From Arcticibacterium sp047623945 (GTDB lineage: Bacteria > Bacteroidota > Bacteroidia > Cytophagales > Spirosomataceae), in the NCBI GenBank assembly GCA_047623945.1, contig JBLHOT010000014.1, forward strand, positions 1 to 64,000: a stretch of 64,000 nucleotides of DNA, given 5' to 3'. A program made the translations under genes and the position numbers. Of the stretch, positions 1-7,680 are shown one piece after another; the first letter of the stretch is position 1; each line of letters begins with the position of its first letter. The notes below the pieces were generated by a model. That model was not told the DNA's origin, did not search any database, and was given only the letters and a program-made list of their open reading frames with translations.

Positions 1-1623
1 ATGAGCACTAGGGAATAAATTAAAGTACTTACGAGGGTTTTCTTCATTCGTTTTCTCCAAAATCGTAGTTATGTCAGTCCATTCTGCTCTTAGTCCTACT
101 TGATAAGAAAACTTGTTTTGCTTGTTTCCAATAATGCCGTAAGCTGCAGAAATATTCTCATTGTATCTAAATAGGTTATCAAGCTCCGGAATAGACGCAT
201 TCTCTGCTAATCCTTCTGTGGTACGAACGAAATAATCATTGACCATTTTTCTAAAATTGCTTCTTCCACCCAACTCAAATTTACCTTCTTTACCTAAGGG
301 TTGAACATAGTCTAATTGGTAAAGGAATTGTTTTTCAAATTCATCGTTGAGCGATTTCTGAATAAATGTATTTAATGGGTCTATGGCCCCACTGGCTAAA
401 CTACCCGTCTGAGTAAAAAGCTGATCAGAAGTTTCGGAATGGTCTAAAAATCGCCACGAGGCTGTCAATTCATGTCCTTTTTTCTCAAATGTTCTTTTAT
501 AACTCACGACAGTTTCACCCATTGGTTCAATTTCATCTTCCTCCTGAATTCTCAAACTGCTACCGATAGGATTATTAACCGAATTGAAATAATCCTGATA
601 CGCATTTTCTGTATGTCTGCCACCATTGGCACGACTGAGTAAATAAGATGCAGTAAGAATACTTTTCTCTGAGAAAAAATAATCAAGACCCGCCCTTACA
701 TTAGTATTGAAACCAGTTACTTCACCTTCTGAGTCTTGCTGCAAAATCCTTGTTCCCTCAGTAGTATATACTTCTTGGTATAGTTCAGAAAAGTTTGGGT
801 TCACTCGGTACGATAATCCGTAATTAACAAAAATGTTTAATTTGTCCTTTCTGTAATTAACATTTAAGGCTGTGCCATAATTTGTGGGTAATCCTGTACT
901 TAGTTCAAATGAGCCATTGAAACCCTCTTTTCTATCCTTTTTTAAGATAATATTTATAATACCAGACATACCTTCGGCCTCATATCTGGCTGAAGGATTA
1001 GTGATTACCTCGACCCTATCTACCATACTGGCCTGAAGCTGCTGAAGGCCAGCTCCTCCTTTGAAACTCACCAAACCTGATGGCTTTCCATCAATCAAAA
1101 TCCTCACATTACTACTTCCTCTTAAACTGACGGTACCATCCACACCTACATTGACAGAAGGTATATTCATCAATATTTCTGCGGCAGAACCACCAGCATT
1201 TGCAAGGTCTTTACCGACATTAAAAATTCTTTTGTCTAGTGATAACTCCATACTGCTTTTTTCCGCTCTTACGGTCACTTCATCTAAGGAATTAGCAGAT
1301 GGTGATAAACTTAATTGACCTAAATTAATTAATTTATTATCTGAGGATAATGTAAAAAGTGGGGTATTTAGACTATTGTAGCCCATAAACTCTATATTAA
1401 CATAATACTTTCCGTATGGTAATGTAAAACTGAATTTACCGGCATCATCCGTGATATTGCCATCAACTAAACTACTGTCTACGATTGAAAAAACACGAAT
1501 ACTTGAAAAAGGCAAGGCTGTATTTGTCTCGGCATCTGCAATCTTGCCTACAAGTTTCCCTTGTTGGGCAAAACTGAAAAGGGAGCATAAAAGGAAAATA
1601 GAAGTTAACAGTTTCTGGTACAT
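1..1623 (-). CDS. Outer-membrane beta-barrel receptor (TonB-dependent-type), 3' end outside the window
   Basis: The first 541 residues are visible; the gene starts with ATG at 1621-1623 and runs off the left edge without a stop. Residues 1-20 form a signal peptide ending SLFSFAQ. Residues ~21-105 are a carboxypeptidase-regulatory-like beta-sandwich (LPFSSIRVF, DDAGKFSF, VNIEFMGY). A plug domain follows at ~125-220, with SLRGSSNVRILIDGKPSG and VEVITNPSARYEAEG, then the start of a barrel rich in alternating polar and aromatic residues. The order matches the OMP_b-brl_3 subgroup, which resembles TonB-dependent receptors but often lacks a recognisable TonB box. The protein at 49237-51672 is a relative with the same plug motifs. 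A TAGATTTG element (1667-1674, minus) may be the -7 part of its promoter. Substrate unknown. Confidence 0.9.
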   Translation of the reverse strand, partial: MYQKLLTSIFLLCSLFSFAQQGKLVGKIADAETNTALPFSSIRVFSIVDSSLVDGNITDDAGKFSFTLPYGKYYVNIEFMGYNSLNTPLFTLSSDNKLINLGQLSLSPSANSLDEVTVRAEKSSMELSLDKRIFNVGKDLANAGGSAAEILMNIPSVNVGVDGTVSLRGSSNVRILIDGKPSGLVSFKGGAGLQQLQASMVDRVEVITNPSARYEAEGMSGIINIILKKDRKEGFNGSFELSTGLPTNYGTALNVNYRKDKLNIFVNYGLSYRVNPNFSELYQEVYTTEGTRILQQDSEGEVTGFNTNVRAGLDYFFSEKSILTASYLLSRANGGRHTENAYQDYFNSVNNPIGSSLRIQEEDEIEPMGETVVSYKRTFEKKGHELTASWRFLDHSETSDQLFTQTGSLASGAIDPLNTFIQKSLNDEFEKQFLYQLDYVQPLGKEGKFELGGRSNFRKMVNDYFVRTTEGLAENASIPELDNLFRYNENISAAYGIIGNKQNKFSYQVGLRAEWTDITTILEKTNEENPRKYFNLFPSAH

Positions 1624-1773
1624 CGTAAGTGGTTAATCGTGTTTTTGAAAGCATTAGATTGGGATACAAATCTAAACGCTTTATTAGAAACACTTTCGAT
1701 AATTGTAGGTAGCTAAGAGATGTATCGACGAGACGGAGAGATAGGGAGACTTTCTTTGAAGCAAAAAAAGTCA

Positions 1774-2490
1774 TTAGCTGTTTTCTGCCAATAATATTTC
1801 TATCAAAAGTTCTTCTAACTGTCTGGCATCTAAACCCGTTCTTAAGGAAGGATGATAGAGTAAACGAATAAGTTCTTTATCAATGTCAAGGTACTCTGTG
1901 GTGCTGGTCCATGATTGCTGGAAAATGCTTTTGGGGTATCTTCCTGAGTCCTTGGCAAGACCCAAAGCTTGTGTTAATTCTTCTCGTAAGAGGTGTCTTT
2001 GTTCCGTTTTATTAGGCCTTTCGGTATCCACATACATCCGTCCGTCAAAGATGTGGTCTTGGCCATTTGTAGAAACACTGAAAAGCCCCCAATTACTAGT
2101 CACTAACTTTTTAGAAGAAGGGAATAAATCTCCATATGATTCTCCGGTCCCCAAAAAGATATAAAAGTTGGCACTTGAGGAGTCTGTTACTATACTTACT
2201 TGAAAGCCGTTTTGTGCTAAAGCGTTAATTTCAGTAGAAACCTTATTTAATTCATATATGAGGTAGTCTCGTTTGTCTCCTCCTACATAGATTTTCATGT
2301 TGTCTGACCAGTTTCTGGTAATTTGAGAGGCAGAACCGAATTCAAAACCAAGAGCTACTTCTTTGAAGTAGGTGATAACCTCTTCTTGGAATTCTGTGAG
2401 GATTTTGGGTTCTGGGAGGTTTTCCTCAAGTCCAGAGCATGAGGTAAGCAAAAGACCTAAGAGATAGAAGAATACGAGGCTCTTTTTCAT
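1774..2490 (-). CDS. DUF2927-like lipoprotein
   Basis: 238 aa with a lipoprotein leader; the lipobox LLTSC puts the lipidated Cys at residue 18, so it is expected to be membrane-anchored and outside the cytoplasm. The C-terminal half carries LLREELTQALGLAKDS followed by YPKSIFQQSW, which I recognise from memory as the core of DUF2927 proteins; these look like divergent metzincin-type folds without an intact HExxH. The central part (VGGDKRDYLIYELNKV, SSSANFYIFLG) fits the same family. It stands alone between the receptor gene (151 nt away) and the ATPase remnant, so context gives no role. Function unknown; family assignment is from motif memory. Confidence 0.7.
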   Translation of the reverse strand: MKKSLVFFYLLGLLLTSCSGLEENLPEPKILTEFQEEVITYFKEVALGFEFGSASQITRNWSDNMKIYVGGDKRDYLIYELNKVSTEINALAQNGFQVSIVTDSSSANFYIFLGTGESYGDLFPSSKKLVTSNWGLFSVSTNGQDHIFDGRMYVDTERPNKTEQRHLLREELTQALGLAKDSGRYPKSIFQQSWTSTTEYLDIDKELIRLLYHPSLRTGLDARQLEELLIEILLAENS

Positions 2491-2564
2491 GTATTTAATA
2501 TAAGAAATCGCAAATCATTAAGTTTTTTAGTAATTCAAATCGAAAACTATGATAAACACACTGT

Positions 2565-3511
2565 GTTATAACTAGATTAAACATCAAAAACATTGATCAG
2601 AAACTGTTTAAAGGTAAAGCTATTTTGCTTTTTGGAGCAAGGCAAGTAGGTAAAACTACTTTGTTAGAATACCTCATAAAGGACCGTCCAGAGACCGTAT
2701 TGAATCTTGGTGGTGATGAACCAGACATATGAAACTTACTGTCAAGTATTACCTCTACGCAATTAAGAAACTATATAGGTGCTCATAAAATTGTGTTTAT
2801 TGATGAGGCTCAGCGTATCCCAAATATTGGATTGACCATAAAACTCATAACTGATAAATTAAAAGGTATTCAAGTTATAGCTACAGGTTCTTCTTTTTTT
2901 GAAATGGCAAATCAAATGAATGAACTATTAACGGGGAGGAAATTCGAATTTCAATTGTTCCGGATGTCTTTTCAAGAAATGGTAAATAATCATGGTTTAC
3001 TAGACGAAAAAAGGAATCTGGAATCCTGGTTAATTTATGGGGGGGGGCTGAGGTTATCGTCAATGATTTTGAAAAAGAAAACCTGCTTCACCTCATCGCA
3101 GATAGTTATTTGTATAAGGACCTTTTGATGCTAGATTATAAAAAAAGGCCTAAACTACTAGAAAACATTTTGGAGGCACTTTCTCTGCAAATTGGCAGTG
3201 AATTTTCTTATAACGCACGGGCTCAGTTAGTGGGAGCAGATAAGGGAGCTTTGTGGGAAAACGATCTAATTTCTGAGCGAATAAAAAAGCAATCTTATGA
3301 AGGTACGAGAGCCAAGTATTATTTCTGGAAAACCACTCAGCAGCAGGAATTAGATTTTTTAGAGCAGCAAAGTGAGGAGGTTAGGGGTTTTGAATTTAAA
3401 TGGAATGGGCAGGCCAAAGTTAAAATATCGAAGACGTTTCTTAGAGCATATCCAGATGCCGCCGTTAAGGTGATTACCAAAGCAAATTATGAGGAGTTTT
3501 TGATCGGTTAA
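2565..3511 (+). pseudogene. Decayed AAA ATPase (DUF4143 family)
   Basis: Translation from 2565 gives a P-loop (FGARQVGKTTLL), a Walker B (IVFIDEAQRI), a sensor-like IATGSSFFE and a C-terminal nuclease-like region (FEFKWNGQAKVK), the order found in ATP-binding DUF4143 proteins. At least four lesions are visible. There is no start codon at the expected N-terminus (GTT at 2565). An in-frame TGA lies at 2730-2732. A reading-frame change occurs at or just after the run of nine G at 3039-3047, where the family normally has a Gly-Gly-Tyr-Pro segment. Finally, about 50-60 residues are missing between QLVGADKG and ALWENDLI near 3245-3255. The intact family usually has ~380 residues. The gene is almost certainly dead; no transposase lies near it. 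Confidence 0.85.
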
Positions 3512-4507
3512 TTAGAGTGCTTCTGGATTAACGCAATGAATCATTTCCCCTTTTTCAAAGTATTGAATAATGTTTTCCGCAGATAGCCTAGACATTTCGT
3601 CTCTAGCTTCTACAGTAGCGGAGCCTATGTGTGGAAGAACGCAGACATTGGACATTTGAAGTAAGGGGTTATCCGTGGCCATGGGTTCTGGATCACTTAC
3701 ATCTAAACCGGCTCCCCAGATTTCACCAGTTTGTAAGGCCTTAATTAACGCGGCTTCATCTTGTAATTGTCCTCTGGAGGTATTGATAAATAATGCCGAA
3801 GGCTTCATTTGCTGAAACGCTGTAGCATTAAACTTTTTAAATGTCTCCTTTGATAAATTACTATGTACAGAAACGACATCAGATTGAGCTAAAAGATCGG
3901 CAAATGAAACCTTCTTTGCTCCAAAGGCCATTTCTGCTAAGGTATTGTGTGAGCGATTACAGTAAATAACTTTCATATTATAGGCTGCATGGCATTTTCT
4001 AGCCATCTCATAACCAATGGCACCTAATCCAAAAATTCCAAGTGTTTTACCCTCTATCTCCTGACCCAAATTAGCCCTTGGCTTAAAATCTCCAATTTGA
4101 CCGGCTTCTAACTTTTTATGCATGAAGAAGAAGTTTCGGGCAGTAGCTAGCATGAGTCCAAAAGCGACATCGGAGGTGGCCGTATTCATGGCCTGTGGCG
4201 TATGGCCCACTGGTATTTTGTATTTCACACAGGCGGTTACATCTACATTGTCGTACCCAGCAGAGAACTGAGAAATCATTATTAACTGAGGGTTGGCTTT
4301 TAAATAGTCTTTGGTGATTTTCTCCTTGCTGGTAGATAGAACTACGTCTGCCCAAGAAGATTCTGTTTTGAATGCCTCCTGTGATAGGCCTTGTTCAATG
4401 TCAATGATTCTCAAATCGCAGCCTTTACTCTTCAGTAAGTCCAGTCCCTTTTTGGGGATATTTCGGGTAATTAGAATTTTTAAGCCACGAAGAGGTTTAT
4501 TTTTCAT
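3512..4507 (-). CDS. D-2-hydroxyacid dehydrogenase (glyoxylate/hydroxypyruvate reductase type)
   Basis: 331 aa. I chose ATG at 4507 over the in-frame TTG one codon upstream. It should be a cytoplasmic NAD(P)H-dependent reductase of 2-oxoacids. The dinucleotide-binding loop GIFGLGAIG lies near residue 160; the catalytic triad is readable as Arg in INTSRGQLQDE (~244), Glu in DVSDPEP (~272) and His in VLPHIGSAT (~292). Length and motif order match glycerate dehydrogenase/GhrB-type enzymes, including the substrate loop SAGYDNVDV. Its stop meets the end of the ATPase remnant from the other strand, and the epimerase gene upstream has its own terminator, so it is probably transcribed alone. The exact substrate cannot be read. 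Confidence 0.92.
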   Translation of the reverse strand: MKNKPLRGLKILITRNIPKKGLDLLKSKGCDLRIIDIEQGLSQEAFKTESSWADVVLSTSKEKITKDYLKANPQLIMISQFSAGYDNVDVTACVKYKIPVGHTPQAMNTATSDVAFGLMLATARNFFFMHKKLEAGQIGDFKPRANLGQEIEGKTLGIFGLGAIGYEMARKCHAAYNMKVIYCNRSHNTLAEMAFGAKKVSFADLLAQSDVVSVHSNLSKETFKKFNATAFQQMKPSALFINTSRGQLQDEAALIKALQTGEIWGAGLDVSDPEPMATDNPLLQMSNVCVLPHIGSATVEARDEMSRLSAENIIQYFEKGEMIHCVNPEAL

Positions 4508-4540
4508 CAAGGTTATATGAGCTTGTCTTAGTCAAATTTA

Positions 4541-4570
4541 AAAAGAAAAGACTCGATAAAAGCGAGTCTT
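4541..4570 (-). terminator. Rho-independent terminator of the epimerase gene
   Basis: An 8-bp perfect inverted repeat (AAGACTCG at 4548-4555 with CGAGTCTT at 4563-4570) with a 7-nt loop. Read on the minus strand it is followed by a T-rich tract. It begins about 30 nt after the stop of the gene at 4600-5661. Confidence 0.85.
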
Positions 4571-4599
4571 CTTTATAAATAATTGTTCAAGATGGAGTT

Positions 4600-5661
4600 T
4601 TAAACTCTCTTCGCAATATTATCATGCATCTGACTCAAGGTAGTTTTTAAGTCATATTTCCAATCCCAACCTGGATAATGGGCTTTGAATTTGCTAAGGT
4701 CAGAAATGTACCAAATATGGTCTCCAGAGCGGTTATCGTCTGAAAGACTATAATTCATTTTGTTTCCAGTAATTTCTTCACACAGCGTAATCCCTTCTGC
4801 CATAGAACAGTTAGAGAACCTTCCGCCACCAGCATTATAAACTTCTGCACTTCTAGGGTTTTGATAGAAATACCAAAACATGTTTACTAAATCCCAAGAG
4901 TGAATATTATCTCTTACTTGTTTTCCTTTATAACCGAATATCGTGTAATGATTGCCAGTGATGGCACATTTCATAAGGTAAGCCAAGAAGCCATGAAGTT
5001 GGGCTCCAGAGTGGTTTGGGCCTGTTAGGCACCCACCTCTAAACACACCAGTTTTCATTCCAAAATAACGACCGTATTCTTGAACCAAGACATCGGCAGC
5101 CACTTTAGACGCTCCAAAAAGAGAGTGCTTGGTATGATCAATACTCATAAGCTCATCAATACCATTTTCGTAGTATACGTGGTCTTCTGCTATTTCCCAG
5201 CGAGTTTCATGCTCTACCAAAGGAAGGAAGTTTGGATTATCTCCGTAAACTTTATTTGTGGAAGTAAAGATAAATACCGCATCTGGGCAATGAAGGCGTG
5301 TCATTTCTAGCATGACTAGCGTTCCATTGGCATTCACCGTGAAATCCATAAACGGCTCACGGGCAGCCCAATCATGCGATGGCTGTGCAGCAGTATGAAT
5401 TATAAGTTTAATGTCTTTTCCGTATTCGGCAAAAATCTTTCCTATTTCTTCTTCAGAACGAATGTCAGCTTGGTAATGCTTATAGTTACTAAATTGGTCT
5501 TCAATTCTCTTCTTATTCCACTCTGTGGATGCCTCATCGCCAAAGAAGTAGGCCCTTAGATTATTGTCTATTCCTATTATGAGATCAAACTTGTCCGACA
5601 TAAAGGCTACTGATTCTGATCCAATAAGACCAGCCGAGCCAGTTACTATAGCTATGTTCAT
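4600..5661 (-). CDS. NAD-dependent epimerase, CDP-paratose 2-epimerase (tyvelose epimerase)-like
   Basis: 353 aa, extended short-chain dehydrogenase fold. The Rossmann motif is degenerate (TGSAGLIGSESV at ~7-18); family hallmarks AAQPSHDWAAREP, FTSTNKVYGD and GGCLTGPNHSGAQLHG point to CDP-paratose 2-epimerase-like enzymes, which epimerise a nucleotide sugar at C2 through a keto intermediate. The usual catalytic YxxxK is F182-G-A-S-K186 here, so the general-base Tyr is missing; Thr of TSTNK is present. No other dTDP/CDP-sugar or LPS genes lie next to it, so the nucleotide and sugar remain open. It has its own terminator. Assignment to the family is firm, the reaction is not. Confidence 0.85.
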   Translation of the reverse strand: MNIAIVTGSAGLIGSESVAFMSDKFDLIIGIDNNLRAYFFGDEASTEWNKKRIEDQFSNYKHYQADIRSEEEIGKIFAEYGKDIKLIIHTAAQPSHDWAAREPFMDFTVNANGTLVMLEMTRLHCPDAVFIFTSTNKVYGDNPNFLPLVEHETRWEIAEDHVYYENGIDELMSIDHTKHSLFGASKVAADVLVQEYGRYFGMKTGVFRGGCLTGPNHSGAQLHGFLAYLMKCAITGNHYTIFGYKGKQVRDNIHSWDLVNMFWYFYQNPRSAEVYNAGGGRFSNCSMAEGITLCEEITGNKMNYSLSDDNRSGDHIWYISDLSKFKAHYPGWDWKYDLKTTLSQMHDNIAKRV

Positions 5662-5681
5662 TTTTGTGTTTTGGGTAAATT

Positions 5682-5708
5682 AAAAAAGCGAACGTCAATT
5701 CTGTTCGC
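5682..5708 (-). terminator. Terminator of the small lipoprotein gene
   Basis: GCGAAC (5688-5693) pairs with GTTCGC (5703-5708) across a 9-nt loop. On the minus strand the hairpin is followed by six T, 31 nt after the lipoprotein stop. Confidence 0.8.
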
Positions 5709-5738
5709 ATTTTCTAGCTTATGTACATGAAGTAGTTA

Positions 5739-5966
5739 TTATTCGCCGTACAAAGTTTCTTTGATTTTGGCGGCTCTAGCTACATCTTCAGGGGTAGCTT
5801 CATATTCTTTTGCCAGTTGTCTTGCAGGAGCTTCTGGTCCATCACCATAAACTCTTTCGTTACCTTCGTTTACATCGTCTTGTTTGATGGTGTTGTTCTT
5901 TTGATAGTCACAAGAACTTAAAAGGGCAGTAGCCGCTACGAATAATAAAAAGCTGATTTTTTTCAT
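5739..5966 (-). CDS. Small lipoprotein, function unknown
   Basis: 75 aa. Residues 1-18 are a lipoprotein signal, with lipobox LLSSC and Cys at residue 19. The mature part is short, acidic and without predicted fold; it ends in a stretch likely to be helical (YEATPEDVARAAKIKETL). It is bracketed by a strong promoter match (5994-6025) and its own terminator (5682-5708), so it forms a complete one-gene transcription unit and is probably well expressed. I do not recognise the family. Confidence 0.8.
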   Translation of the reverse strand: MKKISFLLFVAATALLSSCDYQKNNTIKQDDVNEGNERVYGDGPEAPARQLAKEYEATPEDVARAAKIKETLYGE

Positions 5967-5993
5967 TGCTTACGCTCAATAAATAAATTTGTA

Positions 5994-6025
5994 CAAATTT
6001 AAGATTAGGAGGCTAAATAGCCAAA
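5994..6025 (-). promoter_or_regulatory. Bacteroidota housekeeping promoter for the small lipoprotein
   Basis: On the minus strand: TTTG (6022-6025), a 20-nt spacer, then TAAATTTG (5994-6001). This is an exact match to the -33 TTTG / -7 TAnnTTTG consensus described for the primary sigma factor of Bacteroides. The start codon lies 28 nt downstream, giving a short 5' leader. Confidence 0.8.
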
Positions 6026-6079
6026 GTTTATTGGACTTAAACTTTATATACCTAATTTCTAAGCAATGATAATAAATAT

Positions 6080-7282
6080 ATGAGATACGATGTAGTGGTA
6101 GTGGGTGGTGGAATAGTGGGATTGGCAACGGCATTAAAGATAAAGGAGCAAAGGCCTCAAGTAAGGCTTCTGGTTTTAGAAAAGGAAAGTGGCCCAGCTA
6201 AGCATCAAACTGGTAACAACAGCGGTGTTATTCACTCGGGTTTATATTACAAGCCAGGTAGCCTGAAAGCTACCAATTGTATTTCTGGCTATCATGATCT
6301 TCTGGAGTTTTGTGATAAAGAGGGCATTGAGTACGACTTGTGTGGGAAAATAGTAGTGGCTACACGAGAAGAGCAAATTCCTATGCTAGAAACACTCCAT
6401 CAGCGAGGAATCGAAAATGGACTGACAGGATTACAGTATCTTTCTGGTCACCAAATGCGAGAAATAGAACCACATGTGGCTGGTATCAAAGGTATCAGGG
6501 TGCCTCAAACTGGAATTATAGATTATACAAAAGTAAGCGTGAAGTACGCCGAAAAGATTCAAGAATTGGATGGTGAAATAAGATATGACGAGCGTGTGAC
6601 TTCTGTTTCTGAGTTAAATGGAGCATCTACCGTGGTTACAAGCAAAGGAGCTTATACTACCACCTTAGTGGTTAACTGCGGAGGCTTATACTCTGATAAG
6701 GTAGCTCAAATGACCCAAGATGAAAAGATAGATCTGAAGGTAATTCCTTTTAGAGGAGAGTATTACGAGTTAAAACCAGAAAAGCAGTATCTAGTAAAGC
6801 ACCTAATTTATCCTGTTCCAGATCCTAACTTTCCTTTTTTAGGGGTACACTTTACCAGGATGATTAATGGCGGAGTAGAGGCGGGGCCAAATGCCGTTTT
6901 AGCCTTTAGAAGAGAAGGATATAAAAAAACAGATTTCAAATTGTCTGAGCTGGCAGAGACTCTCATGTGGCCAGGATTCCAGAAGGTGGCCGCTAAGTAT
7001 TGGAAGACTGGAATCGGTGAGTACTATCGATCTTTTTCAAAAGCCGCTTTCACAAAGGCTTTGCAGGCTTTAATCCCAGAATTAAAGTCAGAAGATTTAA
7101 TACCCGGTGGGGCGGGAGTGAGAGCCCAAGCGTGTGACATTACTGGAGGGCTTCTTGACGATTTTAAAATTATTGAAAACGCTCAAGCGATTAATGTCTG
7201 TAATGCACCATCGCCCGCAGCTACCAGTTCGTTAGCCATAGGACAGACCGTTAGCGAGATGGTTTTGAAGCGATTGAATTAA
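6080..7282 (+). CDS. lhgO: L-2-hydroxyglutarate oxidase
   Basis: 400 aa FAD-dependent oxidase of the DAO fold that returns L-2-hydroxyglutarate to 2-oxoglutarate, a metabolite-repair role coupled in bacteria to the respiratory chain. Visible motifs: N-terminal dinucleotide site VVVGGGIVGLATAL (residues 5-18), the substrate and flavin segment HQTGNNSGVIHSGLYY (~48-63), LVVNCGGLYSD near 198, and the C-terminal GGAGVRAQACD. Length equals the family norm. It is divergent from the small lipoprotein gene (114 nt between the two start codons, a shared regulatory gap) and stands alone. Confidence 0.93.
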   Translation: MRYDVVVVGGGIVGLATALKIKEQRPQVRLLVLEKESGPAKHQTGNNSGVIHSGLYYKPGSLKATNCISGYHDLLEFCDKEGIEYDLCGKIVVATREEQIPMLETLHQRGIENGLTGLQYLSGHQMREIEPHVAGIKGIRVPQTGIIDYTKVSVKYAEKIQELDGEIRYDERVTSVSELNGASTVVTSKGAYTTTLVVNCGGLYSDKVAQMTQDEKIDLKVIPFRGEYYELKPEKQYLVKHLIYPVPDPNFPFLGVHFTRMINGGVEAGPNAVLAFRREGYKKTDFKLSELAETLMWPGFQKVAAKYWKTGIGEYYRSFSKAAFTKALQALIPELKSEDLIPGGAGVRAQACDITGGLLDDFKIIENAQAINVCNAPSPAATSSLAIGQTVSEMVLKRLN

Positions 7283-7680
7283 TACATTACAAATTAATAG
7301 GAAGTCCGTTTAAGCCATATATAGCGTTACGTTAGTCTGTACTTTCGAGGGGGATAAAGTTATTTTAGAATTCAACAATTCTGTTTCACAAAATTCAAAC
7401 CGCGGAGCAGATGAAAGGGTTGATTTAATTTGGATAGCCTAATTAAAATCACGAATTATTTTTGAGTATCATAATTATCATTACGGCTATTCTTTTTGGA
7501 TTTTGTTCTTAAGAATGCCAAACCTATTCAATATAAACGCTTATCTATATAGCTTTTGTAAGTTTAACTTTCTACATTTAATTTTTAGTAAACCACTGGA
7601 GTTATAGGCTACTTTTCTTTATCCAAAAATAACCAATTAGAAATTGGTCTCTATTTTTCTAGCGAATTAAATTGAATCTC
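7283..7680. other. Gene-free gap upstream of the adhesin cluster
   Basis: 398 nt without a credible gene. On the plus strand an open stretch without an ATG (about 7308-7442, stopping TAA after DLIWIA) reads like a coding remnant but matches nothing I recognise. A 7-bp perfect inverted repeat ACCAATT/AATTGGT with a 3-nt spacer at 7632-7648 lies 33 nt before the adhesin start codon and could be an operator. No clear TAnnTTTG promoter was found. Confidence 0.5.

Noticed and set aside
3039..3047. G9 run as a phase-variation switch
   Set aside because: A single frame change there would not restore the gene, because of the other stop, the missing start and the internal deletion.
2793..3511. Two separate small genes in the ATPase region
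   Set aside because: Both are consecutive parts of one family in shifted frames, so they are pieces of one pseudogene.
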